Positions 1-5,935 of a stretch of DNA of 8,994 bases are shown here, piece by piece. Under the pieces are notes generated by a model that saw nothing but the letters and a program-made list of their open reading frames with translations, was not told the origin of the DNA and did no database searches. The translations under genes and the position numbers were made by a program. Each line of letters starts with the position of its first letter. The stretch's first letter is position 1. The DNA lies in assembly GCA_038231615.1 (NCBI GenBank), contig JBBRLA010000339.1, forward strand, positions 1 through 8,994. Direction: 5' to 3'. This DNA comes from JBBRLA01 sp038231615. GTDB lineage: Bacteria > Myxococcota_A > Polyangia > Palsa-1104 > JAEUJZ01.

Positions 1-448
1 CCAGCTCGTCCGATTCTTCCGGCGGCAGGTCCACCATCAGCACGCCGTCCACCCCGGCCAGCGCCGCGTCCCTGGCGAAGCGTGCCGGGCCGTAGCACAG
101 CACTGGATTGTAATAGCCAAAAAGCACGATCGGCACCGTCACCGAATGCCGCAGCTCGGAGATAACCCCCAGCACCCGGGATAGGGTGGCGCCCGCGGAC
201 AGTCCGCGCTGCATGGCCCGCTGGATCACCGGTCCGTCCGCCGTGGGGTCCGACCACGGCACGCCGATCTCCAGCACGTCGGCCCCGCCCCGGGCCGCGT
301 CGAAGAGCAGTTGCAGGCTGCGCTCCCGGTTGGGATCGAAGGCCGTCAGGTAGACGATGAGCGCCTTCTCTCCCCGGGCCCGCAGCATGGCGAAGCGCTC
401 GTCAATCATGCGTCTGATGGGTCGCATCTGTTTGTTCGGGCCGGCCAT
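1..448 (-). CDS. trpA: Tryptophan synthase alpha subunit (partial, C-terminus outside window)
   Basis: TrpA cleaves indole-3-glycerol phosphate to indole and glyceraldehyde 3-phosphate, and passes indole through a tunnel to TrpB in the cytoplasmic alpha2-beta2 complex. The first 149 codons are present, about half of the usual ~265-residue TIM barrel. Visible hallmarks are YLTAFDP (33-39), EIGVPWSDPTADGP (60-73) containing the catalytic Glu60 (Glu49 of the Salmonella enzyme) and Asp71 (Asp60), and LFGYYNPV followed by VDLPPEE. The usual YLTAGDP has Phe in place of Gly here. The ATG at 448-446 overlaps the trpB stop as ATGA and has a GGGGAGGG Shine-Dalgarno inside the trpB end. In-frame ATGs at codons 8, 14 and 21 are possible later starts, and codon 14 would give a more typical N-terminus. 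It is the last visible gene of the trp operon. Confidence 0.96.
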   Translation of the reverse strand, partial: MAGPNKQMRPIRRMIDERFAMLRARGEKALIVYLTAFDPNRERSLQLLFDAARGGADVLEIGVPWSDPTADGPVIQRAMQRGLSAGATLSRVLGVISELRHSVTVPIVLFGYYNPVLCYGPARFARDAALAGVDGVLMVDLPPEESDEL

Positions 449-1713
449 CACGCCCTCCCCTGCCCATTTTGGGGCATCCCCGGCAGGTGCAGAGAAAGGG
501 CCTGCGCCGCCGTGTTCATGTCCTTGTCGCCCCGCCCGGAAAGCGACACGATGACGATGGGCGAATCGTGGCGCTTCCACAACTCGGGCAGAAGGTAGAG
601 CAGGTAGGCCACTGCGTGGGCCGTCTCCAGGGCGCACAGGATGCCCTCGGTCTGCCCCAGTGCGCACAGCGCGGACAGGGCCTCACTGTCGGTGACCGAG
701 CCATAGGTCGCCCGGCCAGTGTCGCGCAGGTGGGCGTGCTCCGGGCCGACCCCGGGGTAGTCCAGCCCGGCGGAGATGGAGTGCGCCCCGAGGATCTGCC
801 CATCGGCATCGCACAAGACGTAGCTCTTGCTGCCATGCAGCACGCCGACGCGGCCCTTGGTCAGGGTGGCGGCGTGGCGCTCGGTGTCCAGCCCATCGCC
901 GGCGGCCTCCACCCCGTAAAGTTCCACCGGATCGTCGCGGAAGGCGTGAAACAGTCCCATGGCATTGGAGCCGCCGCCAACGCAGGCCAGGCAGGCGTCG
1001 GGCAGTCGCCCGGTGACCGCCTGGATCTGCGCCCGCGCCTCCTGTCCGATGATCTGCTGGAGCTGCCGCACCAGGGTCGGGTAGGGGTGCGGCCCGGCCA
1101 CGGACCCGATCAGATAGTAGGTGTCATGGATGTTGGTGACCCAGTCGCGGAGCGCCTCGTTCATGGCGTCCTTCAGGGTCTGCGTACCCGAGGTCACCGG
1201 GATCACCCGGGCGCCCAGGAGCTGCATGCGGTAGACGTTGAGCGCCTGCCGCATGACGTCCTCGGCCCCCATGTAGATGTCGCAGGGCAGGCCCATGTGG
1301 GCCGCCACGGTGGCCGTGGCCACGCCATGCTGTCCGGCGCCGGTCTCGGCGATCAGCCGGCGCTTGCCCATGCGCTTGGCCAGAATCCCCTGGCCGACGC
1401 AGTTGTTGATCTTGTGGGCCCCGGTGTGGCACAGGTCCTCGCGCTTGAGGTAGATGCGCCCAGGCGGCATGCCGGTCTGCTCGGCGACGTAGATCGCCAG
1501 GCGCGGGGCCGCCGAAAGCGGCGTGGGGCGGCCGACGAAGTTGCGCAGGATCTCGTTCATCTCGGCATGGAAGGACACATCGGCGTTGGCACAACGCCAG
1601 GCGGCCTCCAGTTCCTCCAGCGCGGGGACCAGGGTCTCCGAAACGTAGCGCCCTCCGTAGGGGCCGAAGCGCCCCGTGTCCCGTCCTTCTCGCCCTTCTC
1701 GATCGGTGTTCAT
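448..1713 (-). CDS. trpB: Tryptophan synthase beta subunit
   Basis: TrpB is the PLP enzyme that condenses indole from TrpA with L-serine to give L-tryptophan, the last pathway step. The 421-residue product is complete and close to the usual ~400. It starts canonically with RFGPYGGRYV (15-24). HTGAHKINN (96-104) carries the PLP-binding Lys101, ETGAGQHG (123-130) the Glu that activates the aminoacrylate, and GGGSNA (246-251) the PLP-phosphate loop. SAGLDYPGVGPEHA (314-327) is the COMM/Asp loop region, EGI.CALE.AHA lies at 356-367, and LSGRGDKD (391-398) is the terminal motif. No key residue is missing. The start ATG has GAGGA a few bases upstream and overlaps the trpF stop as ATGA; the stop likewise overlaps trpA, so translation of F-B-A is probably coupled. 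The N-terminal REGREGR is encoded by a short imperfect 9-bp duplication. Confidence 0.98.
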   Translation of the reverse strand: MNTDREGREGRDTGRFGPYGGRYVSETLVPALEELEAAWRCANADVSFHAEMNEILRNFVGRPTPLSAAPRLAIYVAEQTGMPPGRIYLKREDLCHTGAHKINNCVGQGILAKRMGKRRLIAETGAGQHGVATATVAAHMGLPCDIYMGAEDVMRQALNVYRMQLLGARVIPVTSGTQTLKDAMNEALRDWVTNIHDTYYLIGSVAGPHPYPTLVRQLQQIIGQEARAQIQAVTGRLPDACLACVGGGSNAMGLFHAFRDDPVELYGVEAAGDGLDTERHAATLTKGRVGVLHGSKSYVLCDADGQILGAHSISAGLDYPGVGPEHAHLRDTGRATYGSVTDSEALSALCALGQTEGILCALETAHAVAYLLYLLPELWKRHDSPIVIVSLSGRGDKDMNTAAQALSLHLPGMPQNGQGRA

Positions 1714-2438
1714 GCTGTCCTCGCGTAAGGGGCCCGTGCCGGGTCTGACAAGAGGCCATCCGCCGCCCGGGCCGCGGCGATCAGCGCCGCCACCCGGGAC
1801 AGGTCCTTCCTACCGGGGGCCGACTCGACCCCCGAGGCGACATCGATCCCCGCCGGGCGGACCTGGCGGATCGCGTCGGCGACGTTGTCCGGGGCCAGGC
1901 CGCCGGCCAGGATCACCGGGCATCCGGCGCCGGCGGCCACTGCCCGCGCCGCCAGATCGGTGTCGATGCGCCTGCCGGATCCGCCAAACCCCGCGCAGGG
2001 GGCGTCGATCACCAGCCGCTCCCAGCGGCCCGGACCGAAGCGCGCGAAGCGGTCCACCTGCGCCAGATCGAAGGGACCGCCCAGGCGCAGGGCTTTCCAC
2101 ACGGGGCAGGCGATCTGCAGGGCGGCCTCCGGGGGCTCGTCCCCGTGGAGTTGCGCCACGTCGATCAGCCCGCCATCGAAGGCGGCGCGGAGGGTGGCGA
2201 CATCGGCGTTGACGAAGACCCCCACCAAGAGGACCGACCGGGCCCCATCGCGCATCTCCCGGGCGATTTCCCCGGCCTGCTCCACCGACAGGAAGCGCGG
2301 CGATTTGGGGTAGAAGTTCAGCCCGATCGCGTCCGCCCCCGCCGCGGCGCAGGCCAGCGCCTCGTCGGGCCGGGTCAGGCCGCAGATCTTGATCGCGAAG
2401 CGCCGCAGGCGCTGCGGCTCATTATTGAAGAGGCTCAC
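1710..2438 (-). CDS. trpF: Phosphoribosylanthranilate isomerase, GTG start
   Basis: TrpF performs the Amadori rearrangement of N-(5'-phosphoribosyl)anthranilate to CdRP, between TrpD and TrpC. The 242-residue TIM barrel shows KICGLTRPDEA (17-27) with the general-base Cys19, GLNFYPKSPR (39-48), VGVFVN (72-77), AQLHGDE (95-101), VIDAP with the general-acid Asp145, GFGGSGRRID (150-159), ILAGGL (176-181) and the terminal GIDVASGVESAPGRKD (197-212). I chose GTG at 2438-2436 because it is the only reasonable start before the KICG motif. It overlaps the trpC stop as GTGA, and no in-frame ATG occurs between the trpC end and the core. The frame stays open upstream inside trpC, so a longer reading is an artefact. 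The Shine-Dalgarno is weak (GGGCGG), which fits translation by coupling to trpC. The C-terminal ~25 residues after the family core are Ala-rich. Confidence 0.95.
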   Translation of the reverse strand: MSLFNNEPQRLRRFAIKICGLTRPDEALACAAAGADAIGLNFYPKSPRFLSVEQAGEIAREMRDGARSVLLVGVFVNADVATLRAAFDGGLIDVAQLHGDEPPEAALQIACPVWKALRLGGPFDLAQVDRFARFGPGRWERLVIDAPCAGFGGSGRRIDTDLAARAVAAGAGCPVILAGGLAPDNVADAIRQVRPAGIDVASGVESAPGRKDLSRVAALIAAARAADGLLSDPARAPYARTA

Positions 2439-3253
2439 TTCGGCCCGCCCCCTGCATCGGCGATCAGCCGGTGCAGGGCGGTGCCGGGGTCGGGGTCCTT
2501 CATCAGCGCCTCGCCAACGAGCACCGCGTCCATGCCCCGCTCCGCCATCAGCACCAGGTCCGACCCGCGGCGCAGGCCGCTCTCGGCCACCAGCACCGGC
2601 TCGGGGCCCAGCTCCCCGCGCAGCCCGGCGGACAGGTCCATGTTGATCTTCAGAGTCGAAAGGTCCCGGTGGTTGATGCCGATGAGCTGCGCCCCGGCGT
2701 TGCAGGCGGCGCACGCTTCGACCCGGGTGTGCGCCTCGACCAGGGCGGAAAGGCCCAGCCCCCGTGCCGCGGCAATCATCCCCCGCAGCTCCCCCGGATC
2801 CGGGAAGAGCCGGACGATCAGCAGCACCGCCGCCGCCCCCGCCGCCCGGGACGCGCACAGGTCATACTCGTCCAAAAGGAAGTCCTTGCGCAGCGGCAAG
2901 AGGTGCCCCGATGCGGCCACCTGCGACAGGTCGTCCAGCGAGCCGCCGAAGAAGGGGCCGTCGGTCAGCACCGACACCATCGCCGCCCCGGCACGGGCGT
3001 AGGCAGCGGCGATCGTCACCGGGTCGCCGTCCTTGTGCAGCCATCCGGCGGAGGGCGATCGGCGCTTGAACTCGGCGATCACCGCGGGCAGAAGGGACGC
3101 CATTCGGGTGCGGCGCAGGAGGGGCAAGACCGGCGGCGGGGGCGGCGTCGCCTCGGCCCGCTGCCGCATCTCGGAAAGGGGCACGGTGCGCTCGCCCCGA
3201 CGGACCCGCTTGTCGGCGACGATGCGGAAGAGGATGTCGTTCGGCTCGCTCAT
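2435..3253 (-). CDS. trpC: Indole-3-glycerol-phosphate synthase
   Basis: TrpC closes the indole ring by decarboxylating CdRP to indole-3-glycerol phosphate. The 272-residue product is a stand-alone TrpC (no TrpF fusion) of normal length. VIAEFKRRSPSAGWL (58-72) carries Glu61 and Lys63, SVLTDGPFFGGS lies at 94-105, and LRKDFLLDEYDL (121-132) carries catalytic Lys123. ALVEAHT contains Glu173, IGINHRDL (191-198) contains Asn194, and LVAESGL (221-227) and AVLVGEALMK (243-252) are the phosphate-binding strands. These correspond to the known active-site set of the E. coli and Sulfolobus enzymes. A Pro-rich stretch, PPPPPVLPLL, lies in the N-terminal helical arm. The ATG at 3253 sits 10 nt after the trpD stop and has no clear Shine-Dalgarno in front of it. 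Initiation therefore probably depends on ribosomes finishing trpD and its repeat array. Confidence 0.97.
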   Translation of the reverse strand: MSEPNDILFRIVADKRVRRGERTVPLSEMRQRAEATPPPPPVLPLLRRTRMASLLPAVIAEFKRRSPSAGWLHKDGDPVTIAAAYARAGAAMVSVLTDGPFFGGSLDDLSQVAASGHLLPLRKDFLLDEYDLCASRAAGAAAVLLIVRLFPDPGELRGMIAAARGLGLSALVEAHTRVEACAACNAGAQLIGINHRDLSTLKINMDLSAGLRGELGPEPVLVAESGLRRGSDLVLMAERGMDAVLVGEALMKDPDPGTALHRLIADAGGGPK

Positions 3254-3257
3254 CTAG

Positions 3258-3400
3258 GATCAATCACCGCGGCGCTTCGCGATCAATCACCGCGGCGCTT
3301 CGCGCTTCGCGATCAATCACCGCGGCGCTTCGCGCTTCGCGATCAATCACCGCGGCGCTTCGCGCTTCGCGATCAATCACCGCGGCGCTTAGCGCTTCGC
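3258..3400 (-). repeat. 30-bp tandem repeat at the trpD 3' end (4 full units plus one 23-bp unit)
   Basis: Four head-to-tail 30-bp units occupy 3281-3310, 3311-3340, 3341-3370 and 3371-3400. The first three are identical and the fourth differs by one base (c to a at 3391). A fifth unit at 3258-3280 is 23 bp, lacking exactly one copy of the heptamer that reads GCGAAGC on the coding strand; full units carry it twice in tandem. In the trpD frame each full unit encodes SAAVIDREAR or its equivalent. The 7-bp loss in the last unit shifts the frame to REAPR followed by TGA. The array lies immediately before trpC. There are no unique spacers, so it is not CRISPR. The near-identity of the units suggests recent amplification. 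Confidence 0.97.
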
Positions 3401-4502
3401 AATCATGGCTGACCCGCACCAGCGCCTCCAGCACGCCCTGGGTGGTGCCGTCGCGCAGGGCGGCGATGCTGCGGGCAGCCCCCTCGGGCAGGTCCGCGGC
3501 CCCGGCCACATACAGCGCGCAGGCCGCCGTCATCACGATTGACCTCCAGGCGGCCCCGTGCTCCTCGTCAGGGGACCCGGCGAGCAAGGCGCGGGCGCGG
3601 GCGGCGTTGTCTGCCGGTTCTCCGCCGGACAGGTCGCGACCCCCGGCCCCCGGCGCGGGGATGGATTCGGGCAGGCCGAAGGACGACGGCGAGAGGGTGC
3701 GGCGCACCAGCCGTCCCTCGCGCCACTCCGCCACGTGGGTCACCCCCTCGGGCGCGACCTCGTCCAGCCCGATCACGTCTCCATCCGCCTGCGGGCAAAG
3801 CCCGTGCACCACCATGGCATGCTGCACGCCAAGCTGCCCCAGCGCCAGGCACACCGGCTCCAGCAGTTCCAGCGAATACACCCCGACCACCTGGTGGCGC
3901 ACCCGGGCGGGGTTGGTCAGCGGGCCGAGCAGGTTGAACAGCGTCCTCACCCCCAGTTCCCGTCGCACCGCGGCGGCGTGGCGAGTGGCCCCGTGGAACG
4001 CCGGGGCGAAGAGGAAGCCGAGGCCGACCTCCCGCAGGCAGCGCTCGACCTGCGCCACGCTGGCGGACAGGTTTACGCCCAGGGCCTCGACCAGATCCGC
4101 CGAACCCGATCGGGACGACTGGGCCCGATTGCCGTGCTTGGCCACCCGCACCCCGCAGGCGGCGACGACCAGGGCCGAGAGGGTCGAGATGTTCATCGTG
4201 CCCGCGCCATCCCCGCCGGTACCGCAGGTGTCGACCACCACCCCGTCGGGGACCCGCAGGGGCGTGGCGCGCTGGCGCATGGCCTGGGCGGCGCCGACGA
4301 CTTCCTCGACCGTCTCCCCCTTCATCCGCAGGGCGATCAGCAGGGCGGCCACCTGCACCGGGGAGGCCTCGCCGTCCATGACGTGGCCGACGATCTCCGC
4401 CATCTGGGCAGCGGTGAAGTCCCGGCGCGAGACCGCCTGGGCTATCGCCAGCCGAAGATCGAGGGTCCGGGGGACGGGGACGCTGGGGGAGGGAGTGATC
4501 AT
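3264..4502 (-). CDS. trpD: Anthranilate phosphoribosyltransferase with repeat-built C-terminal tail
   Basis: TrpD transfers the phosphoribosyl group of PRPP to anthranilate, the second committed step. The product is 412 residues; the family is usually ~330-350. The enzyme core is intact: DTCGTGGD (91-98, PRPP loop), NISTLSA (104-110), VAKHGNRAQSSRSGSADLVEALG (120-142), GFLFAPAFH (162-170), RRELGVRTLFNLLGPLTNPA (180-199) and the metal-binding Asp247-Glu248 in GLDEVA. The family fold ends near residue 366. Residues 367-412 are an extra tail made of SAAVIDREAR-type decapeptides from the tandem repeat at 3258-3400. The ATG at 4502 is the first start that gives a proper N-terminus (LRLAIAQAVSRRDFTAAQ follows). 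It has no Shine-Dalgarno; a small GACGC/GCGTC stem-loop abuts it. The reading frame is open far upstream into the divergent gene, but that part is antisense noise. trpE and trpG are not adjacent. Confidence 0.95.
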   Translation of the reverse strand: MITPSPSVPVPRTLDLRLAIAQAVSRRDFTAAQMAEIVGHVMDGEASPVQVAALLIALRMKGETVEEVVGAAQAMRQRATPLRVPDGVVVDTCGTGGDGAGTMNISTLSALVVAACGVRVAKHGNRAQSSRSGSADLVEALGVNLSASVAQVERCLREVGLGFLFAPAFHGATRHAAAVRRELGVRTLFNLLGPLTNPARVRHQVVGVYSLELLEPVCLALGQLGVQHAMVVHGLCPQADGDVIGLDEVAPEGVTHVAEWREGRLVRRTLSPSSFGLPESIPAPGAGGRDLSGGEPADNAARARALLAGSPDEEHGAAWRSIVMTAACALYVAGAADLPEGAARSIAALRDGTTQGVLEALVRVSHDCEALSAAVIDREARSAAVIDREARSAAVIDREARSAAVIDREAPR

Positions 4503-4518
4503 GACGCAGAGAAGCGTC
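4503..4518 (-). promoter_or_regulatory. Small stem-loop abutting the trpD start codon
   Basis: GACGC (4503-4507) and GCGTC (4514-4518) form a 5-bp stem with a 6-nt loop that ends directly against the trpD ATG at 4502. The space where a Shine-Dalgarno should be is filled by the pyrimidine-rich loop and the stem. If it forms in the mRNA it would hinder initiation. Whether it has a regulatory role is inference. Confidence 0.4.
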
Positions 4519-4521
4519 AGC

Positions 4522-4597
4522 GTACCATGCTCCCGCCGGGCCTGCCAGGCGGGCAAACCGGACCCTTTAATTCGCCCTCCGAAGGGGGGCATGGTAC
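4522..4597. repeat. 76-bp nested inverted repeat between trpD and the divergent gene
   Basis: The outer arms GTACCATGCTCCC (4522-4534) and GGGGGCATGGTAC (4585-4597) are inverted repeats matching at 12 of 13 positions; the innermost bases of each arm are also needed by the inner stems. Inside are CCCGCC (4532-4537) with GGCGGG (4548-4553), and GCCCTCC (4574-4580) with GGGGGGC (4584-4590) around a GAA loop. Read as RNA this can form a closing stem with two internal hairpins. On the plus strand the imperfect positions become tolerable G-U or G-A pairs, while on the minus strand they become A-C or U-C mismatches. The flanks (CAGC left, ATAA right) show no target-site duplication. It could be a structured leader or a small REP/MITE-like dispersed element. 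A weak plus-strand promoter-like CTGCCA-18-TTTAAT (4542-4571) lies within it. Confidence 0.8.
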
Positions 4598-4610
4598 ATA
4601 AGAAGGTACG

Positions 4611-5351
4611 ATGGGCTGCGGTACCTGCAAATCCGAGTGTGGACGCGAGGACGGTTGCGGCTCGCGCAAGGCCGCCCAGAAGTTGGTCCTGGACGAGTTG
4701 GTCATCCGGCTCTACCCCGCCCGCACCTGGGGCCAGCCCGACGAGGCGGCCTGCTTCCGCGCCGGCCCCTCCGAGGGCGAGGTGCGCCGCCTGGCCCAGT
4801 CCCTCTCCATCGCCCTGCGGGCCCCAGCCTTCTTCCGCCCCGGGGCCCCGGATGACCTGTGCTCCTTCATCTACGTCCTGTGCGTCGGCCGCGAGCCGGC
4901 GCTCATCGGGCTTCTCGGGACCCCCCACCTGGGCCTGTCCCACCTGGGCCAGCTTTCCCCCGGGCAGCGCATCGACGAACGCTACCTGCGGATCGCCCTG
5001 TCCAGTTGCGGCCGGCTGGCCGCCGTTCAGGAGGTCGTCATGGAGCTGCGCACCGACCCGGACGCCGCCCCCGAGGGCATGGCCGTCCTGCGGGAACTCC
5101 CCCGCCCCGGCGTCTTCGACCCCCATCTTCTGAAGCGGTTCCAGAAGACCACCGATTTCCTCCTGGCCCATGGCATCGAGCACCTCGACATGGGTCTCCT
5201 CGACCTTCCCGCGGCGCAGTTCGGCCTGTCCCCGGGCGACTACCCGGATCGCTTCGGTACCCATCCCGGCCTCTTCAACTTCTTCTTCCACGCCGAGCCG
5301 GTCCAGACCGCCGCCGCGTCCTACCTCGAACTGACCCCTCACTTCAACTGA
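4611..5351 (+). CDS. Uncharacterised protein with Cys-rich N-terminus
   Basis: I do not recognise this 246-residue protein as a named family. It begins MGCGTCKSECGREDGCGS, with Cys at 3, 6, 10 and 16 (C-x2-C-x3-C-x5-C). This looks like a compact metal or Fe-S binding cluster, although no ligand can be assigned from sequence. The basic stretch SRKAAQK follows, then a mixed alpha/beta body with LVLDELVIRLYPARTW (25-40), more Cys at 48, 84, 91 and 133, and an aromatic C-terminal part (FGTHPGLFNFFFHAEP, 215-230). No signal peptide or membrane helix is seen, so it is probably cytoplasmic. The ATG has AAGAAGG upstream. The gene is divergent from trpD across the 108-bp spacer with the inverted repeat. 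Its last 13 bp overlap the end of the convergent gene on the other strand. Codon use is typical of the GC-rich neighbours. Confidence 0.85.
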   Translation: MGCGTCKSECGREDGCGSRKAAQKLVLDELVIRLYPARTWGQPDEAACFRAGPSEGEVRRLAQSLSIALRAPAFFRPGAPDDLCSFIYVLCVGREPALIGLLGTPHLGLSHLGQLSPGQRIDERYLRIALSSCGRLAAVQEVVMELRTDPDAAPEGMAVLRELPRPGVFDPHLLKRFQKTTDFLLAHGIEHLDMGLLDLPAAQFGLSPGDYPDRFGTHPGLFNFFFHAEPVQTAAASYLELTPHFN

Positions 5352-5923
5352 AGGGCCACCCCCGCCGCCCGCACATGCTCCCGCCAGGCCTGCTGCCGTT
5401 CCGCCGCCTGGGCGAAGGCCTCGTTGATCCGCGCCTCCGACGCTTCGATGGACCGCGGCGCCTCCGGCGCTTCGCGAGCGTCAATCGCCCGTACCGCCGC
5501 GCGGCACCCGCCGATCAGCCCATCGATCACCCCCAGATACTCCTGCCCGAGCACCCGCACCTGCGGGATCCGGGGCTGCGAGAGCGGCGCCGCTGCCAGC
5601 CGACGCAGCCGGACCAGCCCCGGGATCACCTCGTCCACCAGGGCCCCGCGCATCTGCCTGTCGCTGAGCGGGTTCGCCGAAAACAGGTCCTTCATCCGAT
5701 CCTCGATCGGCCCCCGGGCCTGCGAAAGCGCCTTCACGTCCACCTCGATGTAACGCAGAAAATCCTTCTGATCGTCGCTCAGGTGGTAGCGTGAATAAAG
5801 CGCCGCCAGCGCCACCGAGAGCATCGCCATGATGCCCAGGCGCATGGCCCAGAGCAGCCCCTCGCCACGGCGCCGGGGCCCTGGCTCGCGCCCCGTCCAA
5901 AGGTCCGTGCTCTCGTCGCTCAC
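5339..5923 (-). CDS. Membrane-anchored protein of unknown function
   Basis: The 194-residue protein has an Arg-rich N-terminus (GREPGPRRRGEG, 11-22). One hydrophobic helix follows (LLWAMRLGIMAMLSVALAALY, about 23-43). The rest is a largely helical, charged, soluble region. By the positive-inside rule the N-terminus should be cytoplasmic and the ~150-residue C-terminal domain extracytoplasmic. Residues 48-185 look like successive amphipathic helices, but I recognise no catalytic motif. I chose GTG at 5923-5921 because the first codons after it are in frame and AAGGA lies about 8 nt upstream; no in-frame ATG precedes the membrane helix. It begins 12 nt after the hydrolase stop and so is probably the third gene of an operon with the hydrolase and the ribbon-helix-helix gene. 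Its 3' end overlaps the convergent plus-strand gene by 13 bp. IDAREAPEAP (147-156) echoes the TrpD tail repeat. Confidence 0.8.
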   Translation of the reverse strand: MSDESTDLWTGREPGPRRRGEGLLWAMRLGIMAMLSVALAALYSRYHLSDDQKDFLRYIEVDVKALSQARGPIEDRMKDLFSANPLSDRQMRGALVDEVIPGLVRLRRLAAAPLSQPRIPQVRVLGQEYLGVIDGLIGGCRAAVRAIDAREAPEAPRSIEASEARINEAFAQAAERQQAWREHVRAAGVALQLK

Positions 5924-5935
5924 CCGATCATTCCT

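Noticed and set aside
469..1728. Long open frame on the plus strand across trpB (about 419 codons)
   Set aside because: Antisense to a strongly conserved gene; low-complexity Gly/His/Arg-rich translation typical of GC-rich shadow frames.
2032..2055. GGACCG...CGGTCC inverted repeat inside trpF
   Set aside because: Its codons encode ordinary TrpF residues (DRFARFGPG), and short GC-rich palindromes are expected by chance.
2439..2858. N-terminal extension of trpF into trpC
   Set aside because: Gly/Ala/Arg-rich out-of-frame reading of trpC; the GTG at 2438 overlapping the trpC stop explains the real start.
3281..3400. Regular 30-bp repeats as a possible CRISPR array
   Set aside because: Units are contiguous with no spacers, and the array is in frame with trpD; it is a coding tandem repeat.
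4503..4610. Trp-codon-rich leader peptide (classical attenuator) before trpD
   Set aside because: No short frame with tryptophan codons was found on the minus strand here; the readable peptides contain no Trp.
3442..5133. Long plus-strand open frame (about 563 codons) across trpD and into the Cys-rich gene
   Set aside because: Antisense to trpD and in another frame of the next gene; Arg/Pro/Ser-rich translation with no domain pattern.
4503..5342. N-terminal extension of trpD upstream of 4502
   Set aside because: It would run antisense through the whole Cys-rich gene; TrpD homology begins just after the ATG at 4502.
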